Below are positions 18,498 to 28,532 of a DNA stretch of 64,000 nucleotides, piece after piece. The translations under genes were made by a program, and so were the position numbers. Under the pieces are notes generated by a model. The model made no database searches. It saw only the letters and a list, made by a program, of their open reading frames with translations, and was not told the origin of the DNA. Origin of the DNA: Granulosicoccaceae sp. 1_MG-2023 (GTDB lineage Bacteria; Pseudomonadota; Gammaproteobacteria; Granulosicoccales; Granulosicoccaceae); the NCBI GenBank assembly GCA_030546905.1, contig JAUOPI010000007.1, positions 62,001 through 126,000 on the forward strand. The letters are read 5' to 3'. Numbering within the stretch: position 1 is the stretch's first letter; each line of letters opens with the position of its first letter.

Positions 18498-18525
18498 CTT
18501 GTAAAACCCGCCTATATCCCCACAT
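18498..18525 (+). promoter_or_regulatory. Heat-shock (sigma-32) promoter of clpB
   Basis: CTTGTAA at 18498-18504 and CCCCACAT at 18518-18525 are separated by 13 bases. This fits the RpoH consensus CTTGAAA-N13/14-CCCCATNT with one or two mismatches in each element. It lies about 40 bases upstream of the clpB start, as expected for this chaperone gene. Confidence 0.8.
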
Positions 18526-18563
18526 TAAGTACAGTCTTTGAATTTACTTAAATGGGTGATCTC

Positions 18564-21143
18564 ATGCGAATGGACAAACTTACCAGCAAGTTCCAGCTGG
18601 CCATTCAGGATGCACAATCTCTGGCGCTCGGCCGTGATAACCAGTTTATCGAACCCGAGCATTTGTTGGTCGCCATGCTTGACCAACAGGGCAGCGGCGT
18701 GCGCCCGCTGCTGGCGCAGGCCGGCGTCAATGTTAACGGGCTGCGCTCGGCGTTGGGCAAGGCCATTGATGCCTTGCCGCAGGTAGAAGGCACCGGCGGT
18801 GATGTACATATCTCGCAGGACCTCGGTCGTCTGCTGAACGTGACTGACAAGCTGGCGCAAAAGCGCGACGACCAGTACATCGCCAGTGAGCTGTTTGTGC
18901 TGGCCTTGCTGGATGATAAAAAACACCGCGTGGCGCAGGCTCTGGTTGAAAACGGCGCGAATAAACAAGCGCTTGAAAAAGTTATCGACGAGGTTCGCGG
19001 CGGTCAGGCAATTAATGACCCGAATGCCGAAGAACAGCGTCAGGCATTGCAGAAATACACGATTGATCTGACCGAACGTGCAGAACAAGGCAAGCTTGAC
19101 CCGGTTATCGGGCGCGACAGCGAAATTCGCCGTTCAATTCAGGTATTGCAACGCCGGACCAAAAACAACCCGGTACTGATCGGTGAGCCCGGTGTGGGTA
19201 AAACCGCGATTGTGGAAGGTTTGGCACAGCGCATTATTAACGGCGAAGTGCCCGAAGGCCTGAAAGGCAAACGTCTGCTGTCGTTGGATATGGGCGCGCT
19301 GATTGCCGGGGCCAAGTTTCGTGGCGAGTTCGAGGAACGTCTCAAATCCGTGCTCAGCGATCTGGCCAAGCAGGAAGGGCAGGTGATTCTCTTTATTGAC
19401 GAGATTCACACCATGGTCGGTGCAGGCAAGGGCGAGGGCGCAATGGATGCGGGCAATATGCTCAAACCGGCCCTGGCGCGCGGCGAGTTGCATTGTATCG
19501 GCGCGACCACGCTGGACGAGTACCGGCAATACGTTGAGAAAGATGCGGCACTTGAGCGGCGCTTCCAGAAAGTGATTGTCGATGAGCCGACGGTGGAAGA
19601 CACCATCGCGATTCTGCGTGGTTTGAAAGAGCGCTACGAAGTGCACCACGGTGTGGATATCACTGACCCGGCGATTGTTGCCGCAGCGACCCTGTCGCAC
19701 CGCTATATCACCGACCGTCAGTTGCCGGATAAGGCCATTGATCTGGTCGATGAAGCCGCGTCCCTGATCCGGATGGAAATCGATTCCAAGCCGGAAGAAA
19801 TGGACTCGCTGGAGCGGCGCCTGATTCAATACAAGATCGAACGCGAAGCGCTGGTCAAAGAAGATGACGAGGCTTCCAAGCAGCGTCTGGCCACGCTTGA
19901 CGATCGTATCGCGCAGCTCGAAAAAGAGTATGCCGATCTGGAAGAGATCTGGAATGCCGAGAAAGCGGCGGTACAGGGCTCAACCAGCGTCAAGGAATCG
20001 CTTGAACGTGCGCGGCTTGAGCTGGAAACCGCGCGTCGTGCCGGTGATCTGGCGCGTATGTCAGAGTTGCAGTACGGCACCATCCCGGCACTGGAAAAGC
20101 AACTTGAGGTGGCCGTCAAAGCCGACGTCACCGATATGAAGCTGTTGCGTAACCGCGTATCCGAAGAGGAAATCGCCGAAGTGGTCTCGCGTTGGACCGG
20201 TATCCCGGTGAGCAAGATGCTCGAAGGCGAGCGTGACAAGCTGCTGCGTATGGAGTCGGTGTTGCAGGAAAACGTCATCGGTCAGCGTGAAGCGGTCAAA
20301 GCGGTTGCCGATGCGATCCGTCGCTCACGTGCCGGACTTGCAGACCCGAACCGGCCGAACGGCTCGTTTCTGTTCCTCGGCCCGACCGGTGTCGGTAAAA
20401 CCGAGTTGTCGAAAACCCTGGCCGGTTTTCTCTTCGATTCGACCGACAATATGGTCCGCATCGATATGTCCGAGTTTATGGAGAAACACTCCGTGGCCCG
20501 TTTGATCGGTGCACCGCCGGGTTATGTCGGTTACGAAGAAGGCGGTTATCTGACGGAGTTGGTGCGCCGCAAGCCGTACTCGGTGATTCTGCTCGATGAG
20601 GTGGAAAAAGCCCACCCGGATGTCTTTAACATCCTCCTGCAGGTGCTCGATGACGGACGTCTGACCGACGGTCAGGGCCGCACCGTGGATTTCCGTAATA
20701 CGGTGATTATCATGACATCCAACCTCGGCAGTGATGTGATCCAGGCGATGGCCGGTGAGGACAACTACGAGGCGATGAAGGCGGCGGTGATGGAAATTGT
20801 GTCACAGCACTTCCGTCCGGAGTTTATCAACCGTGTGGACGATACGGTGGTGTTCCACCCGCTCGGCAAATCCGATATCCGGGCCATTGCTGCGATTCAG
20901 CTCAAGCATCTGTCAGCCCGTCTGGCCGATCGCAATCTGGAGCTGGATATTACGGATGCGGCGCTGGATCAACTTGGCGAAGCCGGCTTCGATCCGGTCT
21001 ATGGCGCACGGCCGCTTAAACGGGCGATTCAGCAGCAGCTGGAAAACCCGCTGGCGCAGAAACTTCTGGCCGGGGACTTTGTCGATGGTGACACGATCCG
21101 TGTCGATGCCGGCGAAGGCGGCCTGTTGTTCAGCAAAGGCTGA
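18564..21143 (+). CDS. clpB: ATP-dependent disaggregase ClpB
   Basis: Hexameric AAA+ chaperone that extracts proteins from aggregates together with DnaK. The start at 18564 gives [11 protein letters not shown], matching the family's MRxDKLTxKFQ start; an upstream ATG (18552) would add four residues. It is 859 residues: Clp-N repeats (residues 1-150), first AAA domain with Walker A GEPGVGKT, the long coiled-coil middle domain (~400-525), and second AAA domain with GPTGVGKT and [14 protein letters not shown]. It has a sigma-32 promoter upstream and a strong terminator downstream. Confidence 0.98.
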   Translation: MRMDKLTSKFQLAIQDAQSLALGRDNQFIEPEHLLVAMLDQQGSGVRPLLAQAGVNVNGLRSALGKAIDALPQVEGTGGDVHISQDLGRLLNVTDKLAQKRDDQYIASELFVLALLDDKKHRVAQALVENGANKQALEKVIDEVRGGQAINDPNAEEQRQALQKYTIDLTERAEQGKLDPVIGRDSEIRRSIQVLQRRTKNNPVLIGEPGVGKTAIVEGLAQRIINGEVPEGLKGKRLLSLDMGALIAGAKFRGEFEERLKSVLSDLAKQEGQVILFIDEIHTMVGAGKGEGAMDAGNMLKPALARGELHCIGATTLDEYRQYVEKDAALERRFQKVIVDEPTVEDTIAILRGLKERYEVHHGVDITDPAIVAAATLSHRYITDRQLPDKAIDLVDEAASLIRMEIDSKPEEMDSLERRLIQYKIEREALVKEDDEASKQRLATLDDRIAQLEKEYADLEEIWNAEKAAVQGSTSVKESLERARLELETARRAGDLARMSELQYGTIPALEKQLEVAVKADVTDMKLLRNRVSEEEIAEVVSRWTGIPVSKMLEGERDKLLRMESVLQENVIGQREAVKAVADAIRRSRAGLADPNRPNGSFLFLGPTGVGKTELSKTLAGFLFDSTDNMVRIDMSEFMEKHSVARLIGAPPGYVGYEEGGYLTELVRRKPYSVILLDEVEKAHPDVFNILLQVLDDGRLTDGQGRTVDFRNTVIIMTSNLGSDVIQAMAGEDNYEAMKAAVMEIVSQHFRPEFINRVDDTVVFHPLGKSDIRAIAAIQLKHLSARLADRNLELDITDAALDQLGEAGFDPVYGARPLKRAIQQQLENPLAQKLLAGDFVDGDTIRVDAGEGGLLFSKG

Positions 21144-21171
21144 GCCCGGCGCTGCCGGCCTGTAAGAAGGC

Positions 21172-21208
21172 AAGCCCGGTCCTGAGATCTTCAGGGCCGG
21201 GCTTTTTT
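21172..21208 (+). terminator. Rho-independent terminator of clpB
   Basis: A long stem (AAGCCCGG then CCTGA, with matching complement and a T/G bulge position) and a short GATCT loop region are followed by TTTTTT. It lies 29 bases after the clpB stop and before the convergent PP2C gene. Confidence 0.9.
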
Positions 21209-21237
21209 GTGTCTGTTATCCGCCGCCTGTGCCGGTG

Positions 21238-22017
21238 TCAGATATGTTCGGCCTGCACCACGATGGCGGTGACGTTATCGCCGCCGCCACGCTCAAGCGC
21301 CAGGTCCACCAGCCGGTTAACCGCATAATCGGCCGGGCCTTTTTCCAGCAGGGCTTTGATCTCGTCACGCATCAGGTCTTTGTACAGGCCGTCGCTGCAG
21401 AGCAGGTAGCGGTCACCGGGGTGGACGGTGGTGTATTGCATTTCAAGGCGCAGCTTATCGTGCACACCGACCGCGCGGGTGATGATATTGGAAGAGGGGT
21501 GGTGTTCGGCTTCTTCCGGGGTGATTTCGCCCAGCGCGCACATTTCCTGTACGAGGGAATGATCTTCGGTCATCTGGCTCATGACACCGTCGCGCAGGCG
21601 GTAAATCCGGCTGTCGCCGGCCCACAGAAAAAAGCAAAACGGATCGAAGGCGAAGAGTGCCGCGACCGTGCTGCCGATCACCTTGCCCTTGATCATGGCG
21701 CGGCATTGCTTGTTGGCTTTAAGCAGCCGGGCTTCGAGGTTTTCGATATTCTGGGTCAGATCGTGCGAGCGCTGAAAGGTCACCAGCGCGTTGACCACGG
21801 CCTGACTGGCCTGATCGCCACGGCTGTGCCCGCCCATGCCGTCGGCGACGACCCACAGGCCTTCTTCGCGTGCGTCCAGATAGGCGTCTTCGTTGCCGGC
21901 GCGGACAAATCCGACATGTGTGCGGGCGCTGGACGTCCAGGCCAGCGGCACGGCGTCGCGCTGACGGTCAGGTTCCGGAACCGCTATCGGCGGATGATCA
22001 ATTTTGATGGAAGACAT
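21238..22017 (-). CDS. PP2C-family serine/threonine protein phosphatase
   Basis: A soluble 259-residue Stp1/PrpC-type phosphatase. Metal-binding motifs are present: GNEDAYL (first Asp), VVADGMGGHSRGD, the WAGDSRIYRL segment, LLCSDGLYKDL and GGGDNVTAIV. The first ~25 residues are an unstructured Pro-rich leader. No partner kinase gene is adjacent. Stand-alone PP2C genes often serve type VI secretion or general phosphoprotein control, but nothing nearby indicates which applies here. It is divergent from gltX across 168 bases. Confidence 0.9.
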   Translation of the reverse strand: MSSIKIDHPPIAVPEPDRQRDAVPLAWTSSARTHVGFVRAGNEDAYLDAREEGLWVVADGMGGHSRGDQASQAVVNALVTFQRSHDLTQNIENLEARLLKANKQCRAMIKGKVIGSTVAALFAFDPFCFFLWAGDSRIYRLRDGVMSQMTEDHSLVQEMCALGEITPEEAEHHPSSNIITRAVGVHDKLRLEMQYTTVHPGDRYLLCSDGLYKDLMRDEIKALLEKGPADYAVNRLVDLALERGGGDNVTAIVVQAEHI

Positions 22018-22185
22018 AATTCAGGTGTTGGCCGTTCAGGCGGCATGTGACTCGTTTGACGACTTTCTGACGCCATATGACTTAGTTAAAGCAAGTATAG
22101 TCCCATTCTCCAGCAAGATTTTGCCCGTTTTGCTACAATCGCGCGCTTTGCAGTACCTGCCAGATTTTCTCCGGAGCCTATTCTC

Positions 22186-23604
22186 ATGACAGTCCGTACC
22201 CGCTTCGCGCCCAGTCCCACCGGCTATCTTCATATCGGCGGCGCCCGCACCGCATTGTTCAGCTGGCTTTACGCCCGCCATCACGGTGGCAAGTTTGTCC
22301 TGCGTATCGAGGACACCGACCGCGAGCGTTCCACCGATGAGTCGGTGCAGGCCATTCTCGACGGCATGGACTGGCTGGGGCTGGATTACGACGAAGGACC
22401 GTTCTATCAGACGCAACGCTTTGACCGCTACCGTGAGGTGGTGCAGCAGCTGCTCGACAACGGGCATGCTTACTACTGCTACTGCACGCCGGAAGAGCTC
22501 GACAAAATGCGCGAAGAGGCGATGGCAAACAAACAGAAGCCGCGTTACAACGGCTACTGGCGCGATCGCACCGATACCCCGCCGGCCGGCGTAAAACCGG
22601 TGGTGCGGTTTAAGAACCCGCTCGAGGGCAGCGTGGTCATCGATGATATGGTCTTCGGCAAGATCGAAGTGAGTAACAGCGAGCTCGACGACCTGATCAT
22701 CATGCGCTCGGATGGCACGCCGACCTATAACCTGACGGTGGTGGTCGACGACTACGATATGAATATCACCCATGTGATCCGCGGTGACGACCATATCAAC
22801 AACACGCCGCGTCAGATCAATATCCTCAAGGCTATGGGCGCGAGCCTGCCGCGCTATGCGCACCTGCCGATGATTCTCGGCGATGACGGCAAACGCCTGT
22901 CCAAACGCCACGGCGCGGTCAGTGTGATGCAGTATGCCGAAGACGGTTACCTGCCCGAGGCGGTGCTGAATTATCTGGTGCGTCTGGGCTGGTCACACGG
23001 CGATCAGGAAGTTTTCTCCATTGCCGAGATGACAGAACTCTTCTCACTGGAAGCCTGCAACCGTGCCGGCTCGAGCTTTAACACCGAAAAACTCCAGTGG
23101 CTCAATCAGCACTATATGCAGGAAGCCGATCCCGCCGAACTCGGCGCGCATCTGGAAGCCTATCTCAAGCTCGAAGGCATAGACCCGGCCGGTGGTCCGT
23201 CGCCGGCCGTGGTGGCGCAGTTGCAGAAAGACCGTTTCAAAACACTGGCTGAAATGGCGCGTGGCTCGGCGTATTTCTATCAGGATTTCGACGACTACGA
23301 CCCCAAAGCCGCCAAAAAACAGTTACGTCCGGTGGCCGCAGAGCCGCTCACGCTGGGCCGTGAAAAGCTCGCTGCCCTGGCGCAATGGCGCGCCGATGAT
23401 ATTCAGGCTGCACTCAACGAGACGGTCGAATCGCTGGGGCTGGGCTTCGGCAAAATCGGCCTGCCGCTGCGTGTCGCCGTCACCGGTGCCGGCGCTTCAC
23501 CGGCGCTGGATCTGACTCTGGAAGCCATAGGACGCGAGCGGACCCTGCAGCGGATTGACCGGGCTCTGACGTTTATTGCTGAGCGCGCCAAGACTACAGA
23601 GTAA
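22186..23604 (+). CDS. gltX: Glutamyl-tRNA synthetase
   Basis: Charges tRNA-Glu with glutamate. It is 472 residues. The class I HIGH signature appears as YLHIGGAR (residues 14-21), and the KMSKS-type loop as KRLSKRHG. The zinc-binding segment [16 protein letters not shown] is followed by a C-terminal anticodon-binding region. The start ATG is preceded by a TTCTCCGGAG-like ribosome binding region. It is followed by a 12-bp hairpin and then the glycosylation block; in relatives gltX is often followed closely by tRNA genes, as the downstream tRNA-Ala suggests here. Confidence 0.97.
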   Translation: MTVRTRFAPSPTGYLHIGGARTALFSWLYARHHGGKFVLRIEDTDRERSTDESVQAILDGMDWLGLDYDEGPFYQTQRFDRYREVVQQLLDNGHAYYCYCTPEELDKMREEAMANKQKPRYNGYWRDRTDTPPAGVKPVVRFKNPLEGSVVIDDMVFGKIEVSNSELDDLIIMRSDGTPTYNLTVVVDDYDMNITHVIRGDDHINNTPRQINILKAMGASLPRYAHLPMILGDDGKRLSKRHGAVSVMQYAEDGYLPEAVLNYLVRLGWSHGDQEVFSIAEMTELFSLEACNRAGSSFNTEKLQWLNQHYMQEADPAELGAHLEAYLKLEGIDPAGGPSPAVVAQLQKDRFKTLAEMARGSAYFYQDFDDYDPKAAKKQLRPVAAEPLTLGREKLAALAQWRADDIQAALNETVESLGLGFGKIGLPLRVAVTGAGASPALDLTLEAIGRERTLQRIDRALTFIAERAKTTE

Positions 23605-23621
23605 GTCTGGCTGCCTGATTA

Positions 23622-23652
23622 CGGAAGCCGCGCTGAGCCGGCGCGGCTTCCG
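23622..23652 (+). terminator. Hairpin after gltX
   Basis: A 12-bp perfect stem CGGAAGCCGCGC / GCGCGGCTTCCG with a 7-base loop lies 18 bases after the gltX stop. The following bases are only weakly T-rich, so it is terminator-like rather than a full intrinsic terminator. It marks the boundary before the STT3 operon. Confidence 0.55.
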
Positions 23653-23749
23653 CCTTGTGCCACTGGCCGGCTAATTGCTTGAGGTTGCAACGCTGATCCT
23701 TGCGTCAGCGTTCTTCCTTTTTCAATAGCGGCACAGGGTATTACCAACC

Positions 23750-25918
23750 ATGACTGACAGCACGCAGGCTGTAACTTCTCCCGGACGCCTGGTCTCAGGT
23801 GCCAATGCAAGCAAACCACAAAGCCGGTTTCAACGGCGCTTTATCGGCTTTCTGATCGCCTTTACCATCATCTATGTCGGGCTTTCAGTGCGTTTTGAAT
23901 CCTTGCATGAGTGGCTGATCGCACCGGGTATGTCGATGTTTGATGGCGAGCCGCTGCTGGTCAATTTCGACGGCTATTATTACCTGTCCATGGCCAGAGA
24001 TCTGCTGGACGGCAGCTACGGTGAATTCGATGAGCTGCGTGGTGTTCCTGAGCAGATCCGGCGTACCACACCGCCGCCGTTGCTGAGCGTATTGGCAGCC
24101 AAAGCAAGTCAACTGACCGGTTTGTCGCTGAACTGGGTCGCCTTGTCGCTGCCGGCGGTTCTCGGTGTACTGCTTGCGGTTCCGGTGTTTGGGCTGGGGC
24201 GTCTGCTGGGGGGGAATATTTGCGGCGCTTTGGCGGCGGCCATAGCCTTGTTGTCCCCCGTCTATGTTGCTCGCACAGGGATGGGCTGGTTCGATACAGA
24301 TGTCTTGCTGGTCACCTTTGTGATGCTGAGCGTCTGGTTTGCGGTGCTGATGCATGATGCCAAGCAGCAACACGTCCCTTTGTACTTCGGTTTAGGGCTG
24401 GCTAATTGGTTTTTCGCTCTCTGGTGGTGGGATCAGGCGCCGCATGTGGCAACAATTCTGACGCTGTCGCCTATTGTTCTGGCGGTTGTTGCGGTCGCAG
24501 CCCGGCGGCGGCGTAACTTCCCCTGGAAAACCATGCTGGCGATCAGTGTTGCAGCTATTGCTGTGATCATCAGCGTATTCGGCGTGGGTATATTCGCATC
24601 GTTTATCAGTAAATCGCTTAGTGTTCTGGGCTATGTGACCAAACGCGAGATCAGTGATTTCCCGAATATCGGTATTACGGTCGCTGAGCAGCAGTCGTTC
24701 AGCTTGACCAAATCCTCCGGCTACGTCGTTGGCCATTGGGTTTTTGTTGTTGCCGGTATCCTGGGGCTGGGGCTTGCAGCGATAAAGCTTAGATTCCGGG
24801 CGCTGTATTTTACCGCAGTAGTCGGTCTCACCCTGTTAGGCTTTTTCAGCGCAATGCGCTTTCTGATTTTCGCTTCACCCTTGTTGGCACTCGGTATTGC
24901 CGTGTTAGTAAGCCGGTTCGCACAGATTTACCGGAACCGGGCGGTAATCGTGCCGCTGGGTTTCTCGACCGCTGTTTTGTTTGTGCTTTATGCCTGGAGT
25001 CATAACGATGCCGTGCTGAAACCTTCTGTAACGCCGTCAGTGGTACGGGAGATGGCCAGCCTCGCAGATCAAACCTCAGATGACGCCGTGATTTGGGGAG
25101 ATTGGGGCAAAGGGTACCCGGTCCATTATTGGGCCGACCGGGCGACGATTACCGATGGTCAGCTTCACGGACCGGAGCGTTCTGCGTATAGCTACCTGCC
25201 TTATGCGGAAACCTCGTTCGCCGCAGCGGCCCACTTTATGGCCTTCTATGTCGCGCAGGGGATTGAAGGTGTTCGTAAGTTCTATCAATCGACGGGGCTG
25301 AGCACAGGCAAGGCGCAGGCGCTTTTGCGGGAGATTATGTCCGCTGGCCGAAAAGGTGTCTCGCAACACCTAACGCCTGCGATGCTGGAGCTGAAAAGCC
25401 GTGAAGACTGGGAAGCGTTTTTCTTTCCGGAGTCTGGCCGGGAAATTTACCTAGCGTTCGACTATGAGCAGTTGTTGGGGGTTAAATGGTGGTATTGGCT
25501 GGCGACCTGGGATGTTGATAAGCAACAGGGCTACCGCGTTTTCAATTTTCTAAAGCGCGATATTGAACGTCTCGATGACGGCAGTTTCAGTGATGGAAAG
25601 GGTTTTACGGCGATGCTTGAGGCTGATTCCCTGTTTGATGGCGAGACTGAAATGCCGGTCAATGATTTTATTCAAATCGACGCTGATGGGCCGAGATTGC
25701 TAGCCCATCACGACACTGGCCCGATTGGTTTGGATATTTACTATCTGCCTGAAGAGAACTTGCTGTTTGCCCAACAGCAGGATCTGAGCCGGTCAGTGTT
25801 TACGCGCTTGTTCCTGTTAGGTGAAAAAACACCGTACTTTAATTCATTGGGCAGCGATTCTGAGCTATACAAAGTCTGGCGGGTAAACCCAGCGGGTGAC
25901 GAGATAGATGCAAACTGA
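23750..25918 (+). CDS. STT3/PglB/AglB-family oligosaccharyltransferase
   Basis: A 722-residue membrane protein with a short polar N-terminus, about a dozen hydrophobic segments (residues ~30-415) and a C-terminal soluble domain. All catalytic landmarks of the STT3 family can be placed. They are an Asp in the first external loop (NFDGYYYL, D74), the second acidic motif GWFDTD (D182, D184), an EL5-type Glu (ITVAEQ, E313), the SAMRF Arg (R370), and WGDWGKGY at 449-456 in the position of the WWDYG sequon-binding motif. Family members transfer lipid-linked glycans onto Asn in N-X-S/T on the periplasmic side. It is the first gene of a five-gene run of glycan genes, and overlaps the next gene by 11 bases. 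The WWDYG motif is altered to WGDWG. The substrate glycan and acceptor proteins are unknown. Confidence 0.85.
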   Translation: MTDSTQAVTSPGRLVSGANASKPQSRFQRRFIGFLIAFTIIYVGLSVRFESLHEWLIAPGMSMFDGEPLLVNFDGYYYLSMARDLLDGSYGEFDELRGVPEQIRRTTPPPLLSVLAAKASQLTGLSLNWVALSLPAVLGVLLAVPVFGLGRLLGGNICGALAAAIALLSPVYVARTGMGWFDTDVLLVTFVMLSVWFAVLMHDAKQQHVPLYFGLGLANWFFALWWWDQAPHVATILTLSPIVLAVVAVAARRRRNFPWKTMLAISVAAIAVIISVFGVGIFASFISKSLSVLGYVTKREISDFPNIGITVAEQQSFSLTKSSGYVVGHWVFVVAGILGLGLAAIKLRFRALYFTAVVGLTLLGFFSAMRFLIFASPLLALGIAVLVSRFAQIYRNRAVIVPLGFSTAVLFVLYAWSHNDAVLKPSVTPSVVREMASLADQTSDDAVIWGDWGKGYPVHYWADRATITDGQLHGPERSAYSYLPYAETSFAAAAHFMAFYVAQGIEGVRKFYQSTGLSTGKAQALLREIMSAGRKGVSQHLTPAMLELKSREDWEAFFFPESGREIYLAFDYEQLLGVKWWYWLATWDVDKQQGYRVFNFLKRDIERLDDGSFSDGKGFTAMLEADSLFDGETEMPVNDFIQIDADGPRLLAHHDTGPIGLDIYYLPEENLLFAQQQDLSRSVFTRLFLLGEKTPYFNSLGSDSELYKVWRVNPAGDEIDAN

Positions 25919-26777
25919 AAACACAAGCGTAAGCGTGATCATTCCCGCTTATAACGAGGCCCGGGTCATCGGGCCTACAATCCGCAAGATCCTTGAGCTA
26001 TACCCAGACTACGAGCTGTTGGTGGTCGACGATGGTAGCACCGACGGCACGCCGGGCGTTGCCAGGGAGGCCGGCGCCAGGGTTGTAAAACATCCGTATA
26101 ACATGGGCAATGGTGCGGCGGTAAAAACCGGAATCAGGAATGCGAGCGGCGATATTGTTGTGCTGATGGACGGCGACGGACAGCATGCGCCGGAGGATAT
26201 AGCGCGCTTTGTTAAGGATATCGCTGAGTATGATCTGGTTGTGGGCGCCCGTGGTATGGACAGTCAGGCAAACGTCGGTCGCGGACTGGCAAACTGGGTC
26301 TACAATTCCCTGGCCAGTTACGTGAGTAACTTCAAGGTCCGTGATCTGACCTCGGGCTTCCGTGCATTCCGGCGTGAAACCGTGCTGCAGTTTTTGTCTC
26401 TTTTTCCGAATCGTTTCTCCTACCCGACAACCAGCACGCTGTCTTATTTACGTAGCGGATTGGCCGTGAAGTATATCCCGATAAAGGCTGCGAAGCGGGT
26501 TGGTAAAAGCAAAATCAGAATTTTCCGCGACGGAATCAGGTTTTTGCTGATTATTCTTAGAATCGCTACGCTGTTCTCACCGCTGAAAGTGTTTATTCCG
26601 GTCAGTTTCGTGTTTTTCTCGCTGGGCCTGTCGTATTACGTCTACACGTTTATAACGGCACAGCGGTTTACCAATATGTCGGCTTTGTTGCTATCTGTGA
26701 GTGTGTTGATTTTTATGATGGGTTTGATTTCAGAACAAATCACACAACTGCGCTACGACAGGGTTCGGGTGGAGTAG
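25908..26777 (+). CDS. GT2 glycosyltransferase, dolichyl-phosphate mannose synthase-like
   Basis: A 289-residue GT-A fold glycosyltransferase. It starts SVSVIIPAYNEARVI, with the nucleotide-binding VVDDGSTDGT and the metal-binding DGDGQHAPED (DXD) motif, then LTSGFRAFRRE. Two hydrophobic helices at the C-terminus (~218-245 and 255-275) anchor it in the membrane. The family transfers one sugar from a nucleotide sugar to a polyprenyl phosphate (DPM1/GtrB-like). Next to an STT3 protein, the likely role is making a lipid-linked sugar donor. It overlaps the STT3 gene by 11 bases. Confidence 0.88.
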   Translation: MQTENTSVSVIIPAYNEARVIGPTIRKILELYPDYELLVVDDGSTDGTPGVAREAGARVVKHPYNMGNGAAVKTGIRNASGDIVVLMDGDGQHAPEDIARFVKDIAEYDLVVGARGMDSQANVGRGLANWVYNSLASYVSNFKVRDLTSGFRAFRRETVLQFLSLFPNRFSYPTTSTLSYLRSGLAVKYIPIKAAKRVGKSKIRIFRDGIRFLLIILRIATLFSPLKVFIPVSFVFFSLGLSYYVYTFITAQRFTNMSALLLSVSVLIFMMGLISEQITQLRYDRVRVE

Positions 26778-26814
26778 GGCCATGCTTGTGCCTTCCTCAG
26801 ATATTGCTCTGTAG

Positions 26815-27768
26815 ATGCGGGGCCTGATTTCCCGGAGCGTGCGCGCGGTAATCGTGCTTTCCGTCGTGGTGGGGATCTTTTTTTGGCTGGACTCCGGTCA
26901 GTTTGCCGAAACACTCTCGTCTCTGCGTCCCGATGCCGCTCCCGATTTGATATTTGCGCTGTTGATTCAGTCCGTAGCGATTCTGATTTCCACCTATGGC
27001 TGGCGGCTTAGCCAGAGCAAACTGGGTATCCCCTTGGCCACCTGGGGACATTCACTGGTCCAGATGGGGCTGTTGTCTGCGGGGAAATACCTGCCGGGAA
27101 AAGTATTTGGTATGTTGGCCCGAGGGGTTGTGGTTCACCGCTCAGGAACACGTGTCAACGCAGTGTTGTGCTCAACCCTGATGGAGCAGGGGGCGCTTGT
27201 CCACAGTGGCTTATTTCTGGTGGTGCTTTGTCTGGGCTGTTTTAAAGGTGTGTATCTACTGTTCTGTTGTGCTTTTCTCCTGCTCACCTTGGCTTTTTTT
27301 CCGGGTATTGCTGTCACTGTAATCGTAGTGATTATGGAGAAGGCGGGGTGGCAAGCGGGCAAACTGCAGAAGGTACATGATGCCTTGTCTGCTCTGAAAA
27401 ACTTTCTGAGATTCCCGGTCTATTTTCCCGTTTTTTTAGTGTTCTCAGGCGTTTGGCTTGTGTCTGCGTTGACGCTCAGCTATTGCATTTCGTCGTTTGC
27501 CGGCGTTGCCCAGATCAGTTTTTTGCAAGTTGTTTATACCATGACGTTTGCTTATCTGGCCGGGTTTGCGGTGTTTATTGTGCCCGGTGGTCTGGGCGTG
27601 CGTGAGGGAGCGATGGTGGCAATACTAAGTGCGCCGTTGGGGTTGCCTGTAGCGATGGGCGTAGCCGCTTTGCATCGCTTGCTTACTGTGCTTGTCGATA
27701 TTGTCTTTGCGGGAATTGCCTTCTCGCAGGTGGGTGAGATTAAAGAGCTACTGAGAAAAAAGTCATGA
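26815..27768 (+). CDS. UPF0104 / lysylphosphatidylglycerol synthase-type membrane protein (flippase-like)
   Basis: A 317-residue integral membrane protein with about eight hydrophobic segments and the family pattern of the AglD/YbhN/MprF transmembrane domain (LSAGKYLPGKVFGM, FIVPGGLGVREGAMV). Such proteins neighbour polyprenyl-linked glycan genes and have been proposed to move or modify lipid-linked sugars; direct function is unproven. There is no soluble catalytic domain. Codons are notably T-rich: bases 27241-27300 hold 23 G or C of 60. The stop overlaps the next start (ATGA). Confidence 0.75.
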   Translation: MRGLISRSVRAVIVLSVVVGIFFWLDSGQFAETLSSLRPDAAPDLIFALLIQSVAILISTYGWRLSQSKLGIPLATWGHSLVQMGLLSAGKYLPGKVFGMLARGVVVHRSGTRVNAVLCSTLMEQGALVHSGLFLVVLCLGCFKGVYLLFCCAFLLLTLAFFPGIAVTVIVVIMEKAGWQAGKLQKVHDALSALKNFLRFPVYFPVFLVFSGVWLVSALTLSYCISSFAGVAQISFLQVVYTMTFAYLAGFAVFIVPGGLGVREGAMVAILSAPLGLPVAMGVAALHRLLTVLVDIVFAGIAFSQVGEIKELLRKKS

Positions 27769-28532
27769 GTACGAGTATATGGGACTGCGTTTCCGCTCCG
27801 GCTCCCAGATATATGCTGCGGCTGGACGTGTTAAATCGTCTTTTTGATACTTACCTGAAAGACAGGGCTTTCCGTTTTCTGGAGATTGGCCCTGGTCTTG
27901 GTGATGTGGGGCGTTATCTGGAAACATTTGAAAACTGCACTGCGGGTGTTTTGGTGGATTTCTCGGAACAGTCGTCGGAACACCTGAAAAAACGTTTCGC
28001 CGGTAGTGCGGGTGTCAGTGTGCAGTACGGCGATATTATGCAACTGGAAGAGTTGTCTGATTTCGATGTGATGCTCGCTTTTGAGGTGCTTGAGCATGTG
28101 GAAAATGACGAACAGATGCTGGCCGGGATTGCGCAGAAGCTGGTTCCGGGAGGGTTGTTTTTCATGTCTGTGCCTGCATACCAAAAGAAGTGGCAGCGGC
28201 AGGATGAGTATGCCGGGCATCTGCGACGCTATGAAAGAGCGGAACTGAACTCGAAGCTGCGTAACGCGGGGTTCGAGCTGCTCGAGATTGTTGATTACGG
28301 ATTCCCGTTGACCAGCCTGATGAGGCCGGTCCGTTGGTTCGCCTATCGGAATCGCCCCTCAGAAGATGCCGTGGAACTGACGAAACGAAGCGGAGTTGAC
28401 CGCCCTTTCTTTTCTACCAAATCAACCCAGCTTGCGCGCTTGTTTTACTGGCCGTTCCAGAAAATTCAATGGTTGTTCAGAAAAGGTGAGTTAGGTGACG
28501 GCCTGATCGTGGTTGCGCGGAAAGCCCGGTGA
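27765..28532 (+). CDS. Class I SAM-dependent methyltransferase
   Basis: A 255-residue soluble protein. Motif I reads FLEIGPGLGDVGRYL (residues ~38-52), with further Rossmann motifs in YGDIMQLEEL, DVMLAFEVLEHVEND and LVPGGLFFMSVPAY. These fit the Methyltransf_11/23 families. In a glycan operon it most plausibly methylates a sugar or the lipid-linked glycan, but the substrate cannot be read from sequence. It overlaps its upstream neighbour by 4 bases and its downstream neighbour by 4 bases (GTGA). Confidence 0.82.
   Translation: MSTSIWDCVSAPAPRYMLRLDVLNRLFDTYLKDRAFRFLEIGPGLGDVGRYLETFENCTAGVLVDFSEQSSEHLKKRFAGSAGVSVQYGDIMQLEELSDFDVMLAFEVLEHVENDEQMLAGIAQKLVPGGLFFMSVPAYQKKWQRQDEYAGHLRRYERAELNSKLRNAGFELLEIVDYGFPLTSLMRPVRWFAYRNRPSEDAVELTKRSGVDRPFFSTKSTQLARLFYWPFQKIQWLFRKGELGDGLIVVARKAR

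Noticed and set aside
22036-22911. Long minus-strand frame opposite gltX (291 codons)
   Set aside because: Antisense to an unmistakable gltX; His/Arg/Val composition is typical of shadow frames in GC-rich DNA.
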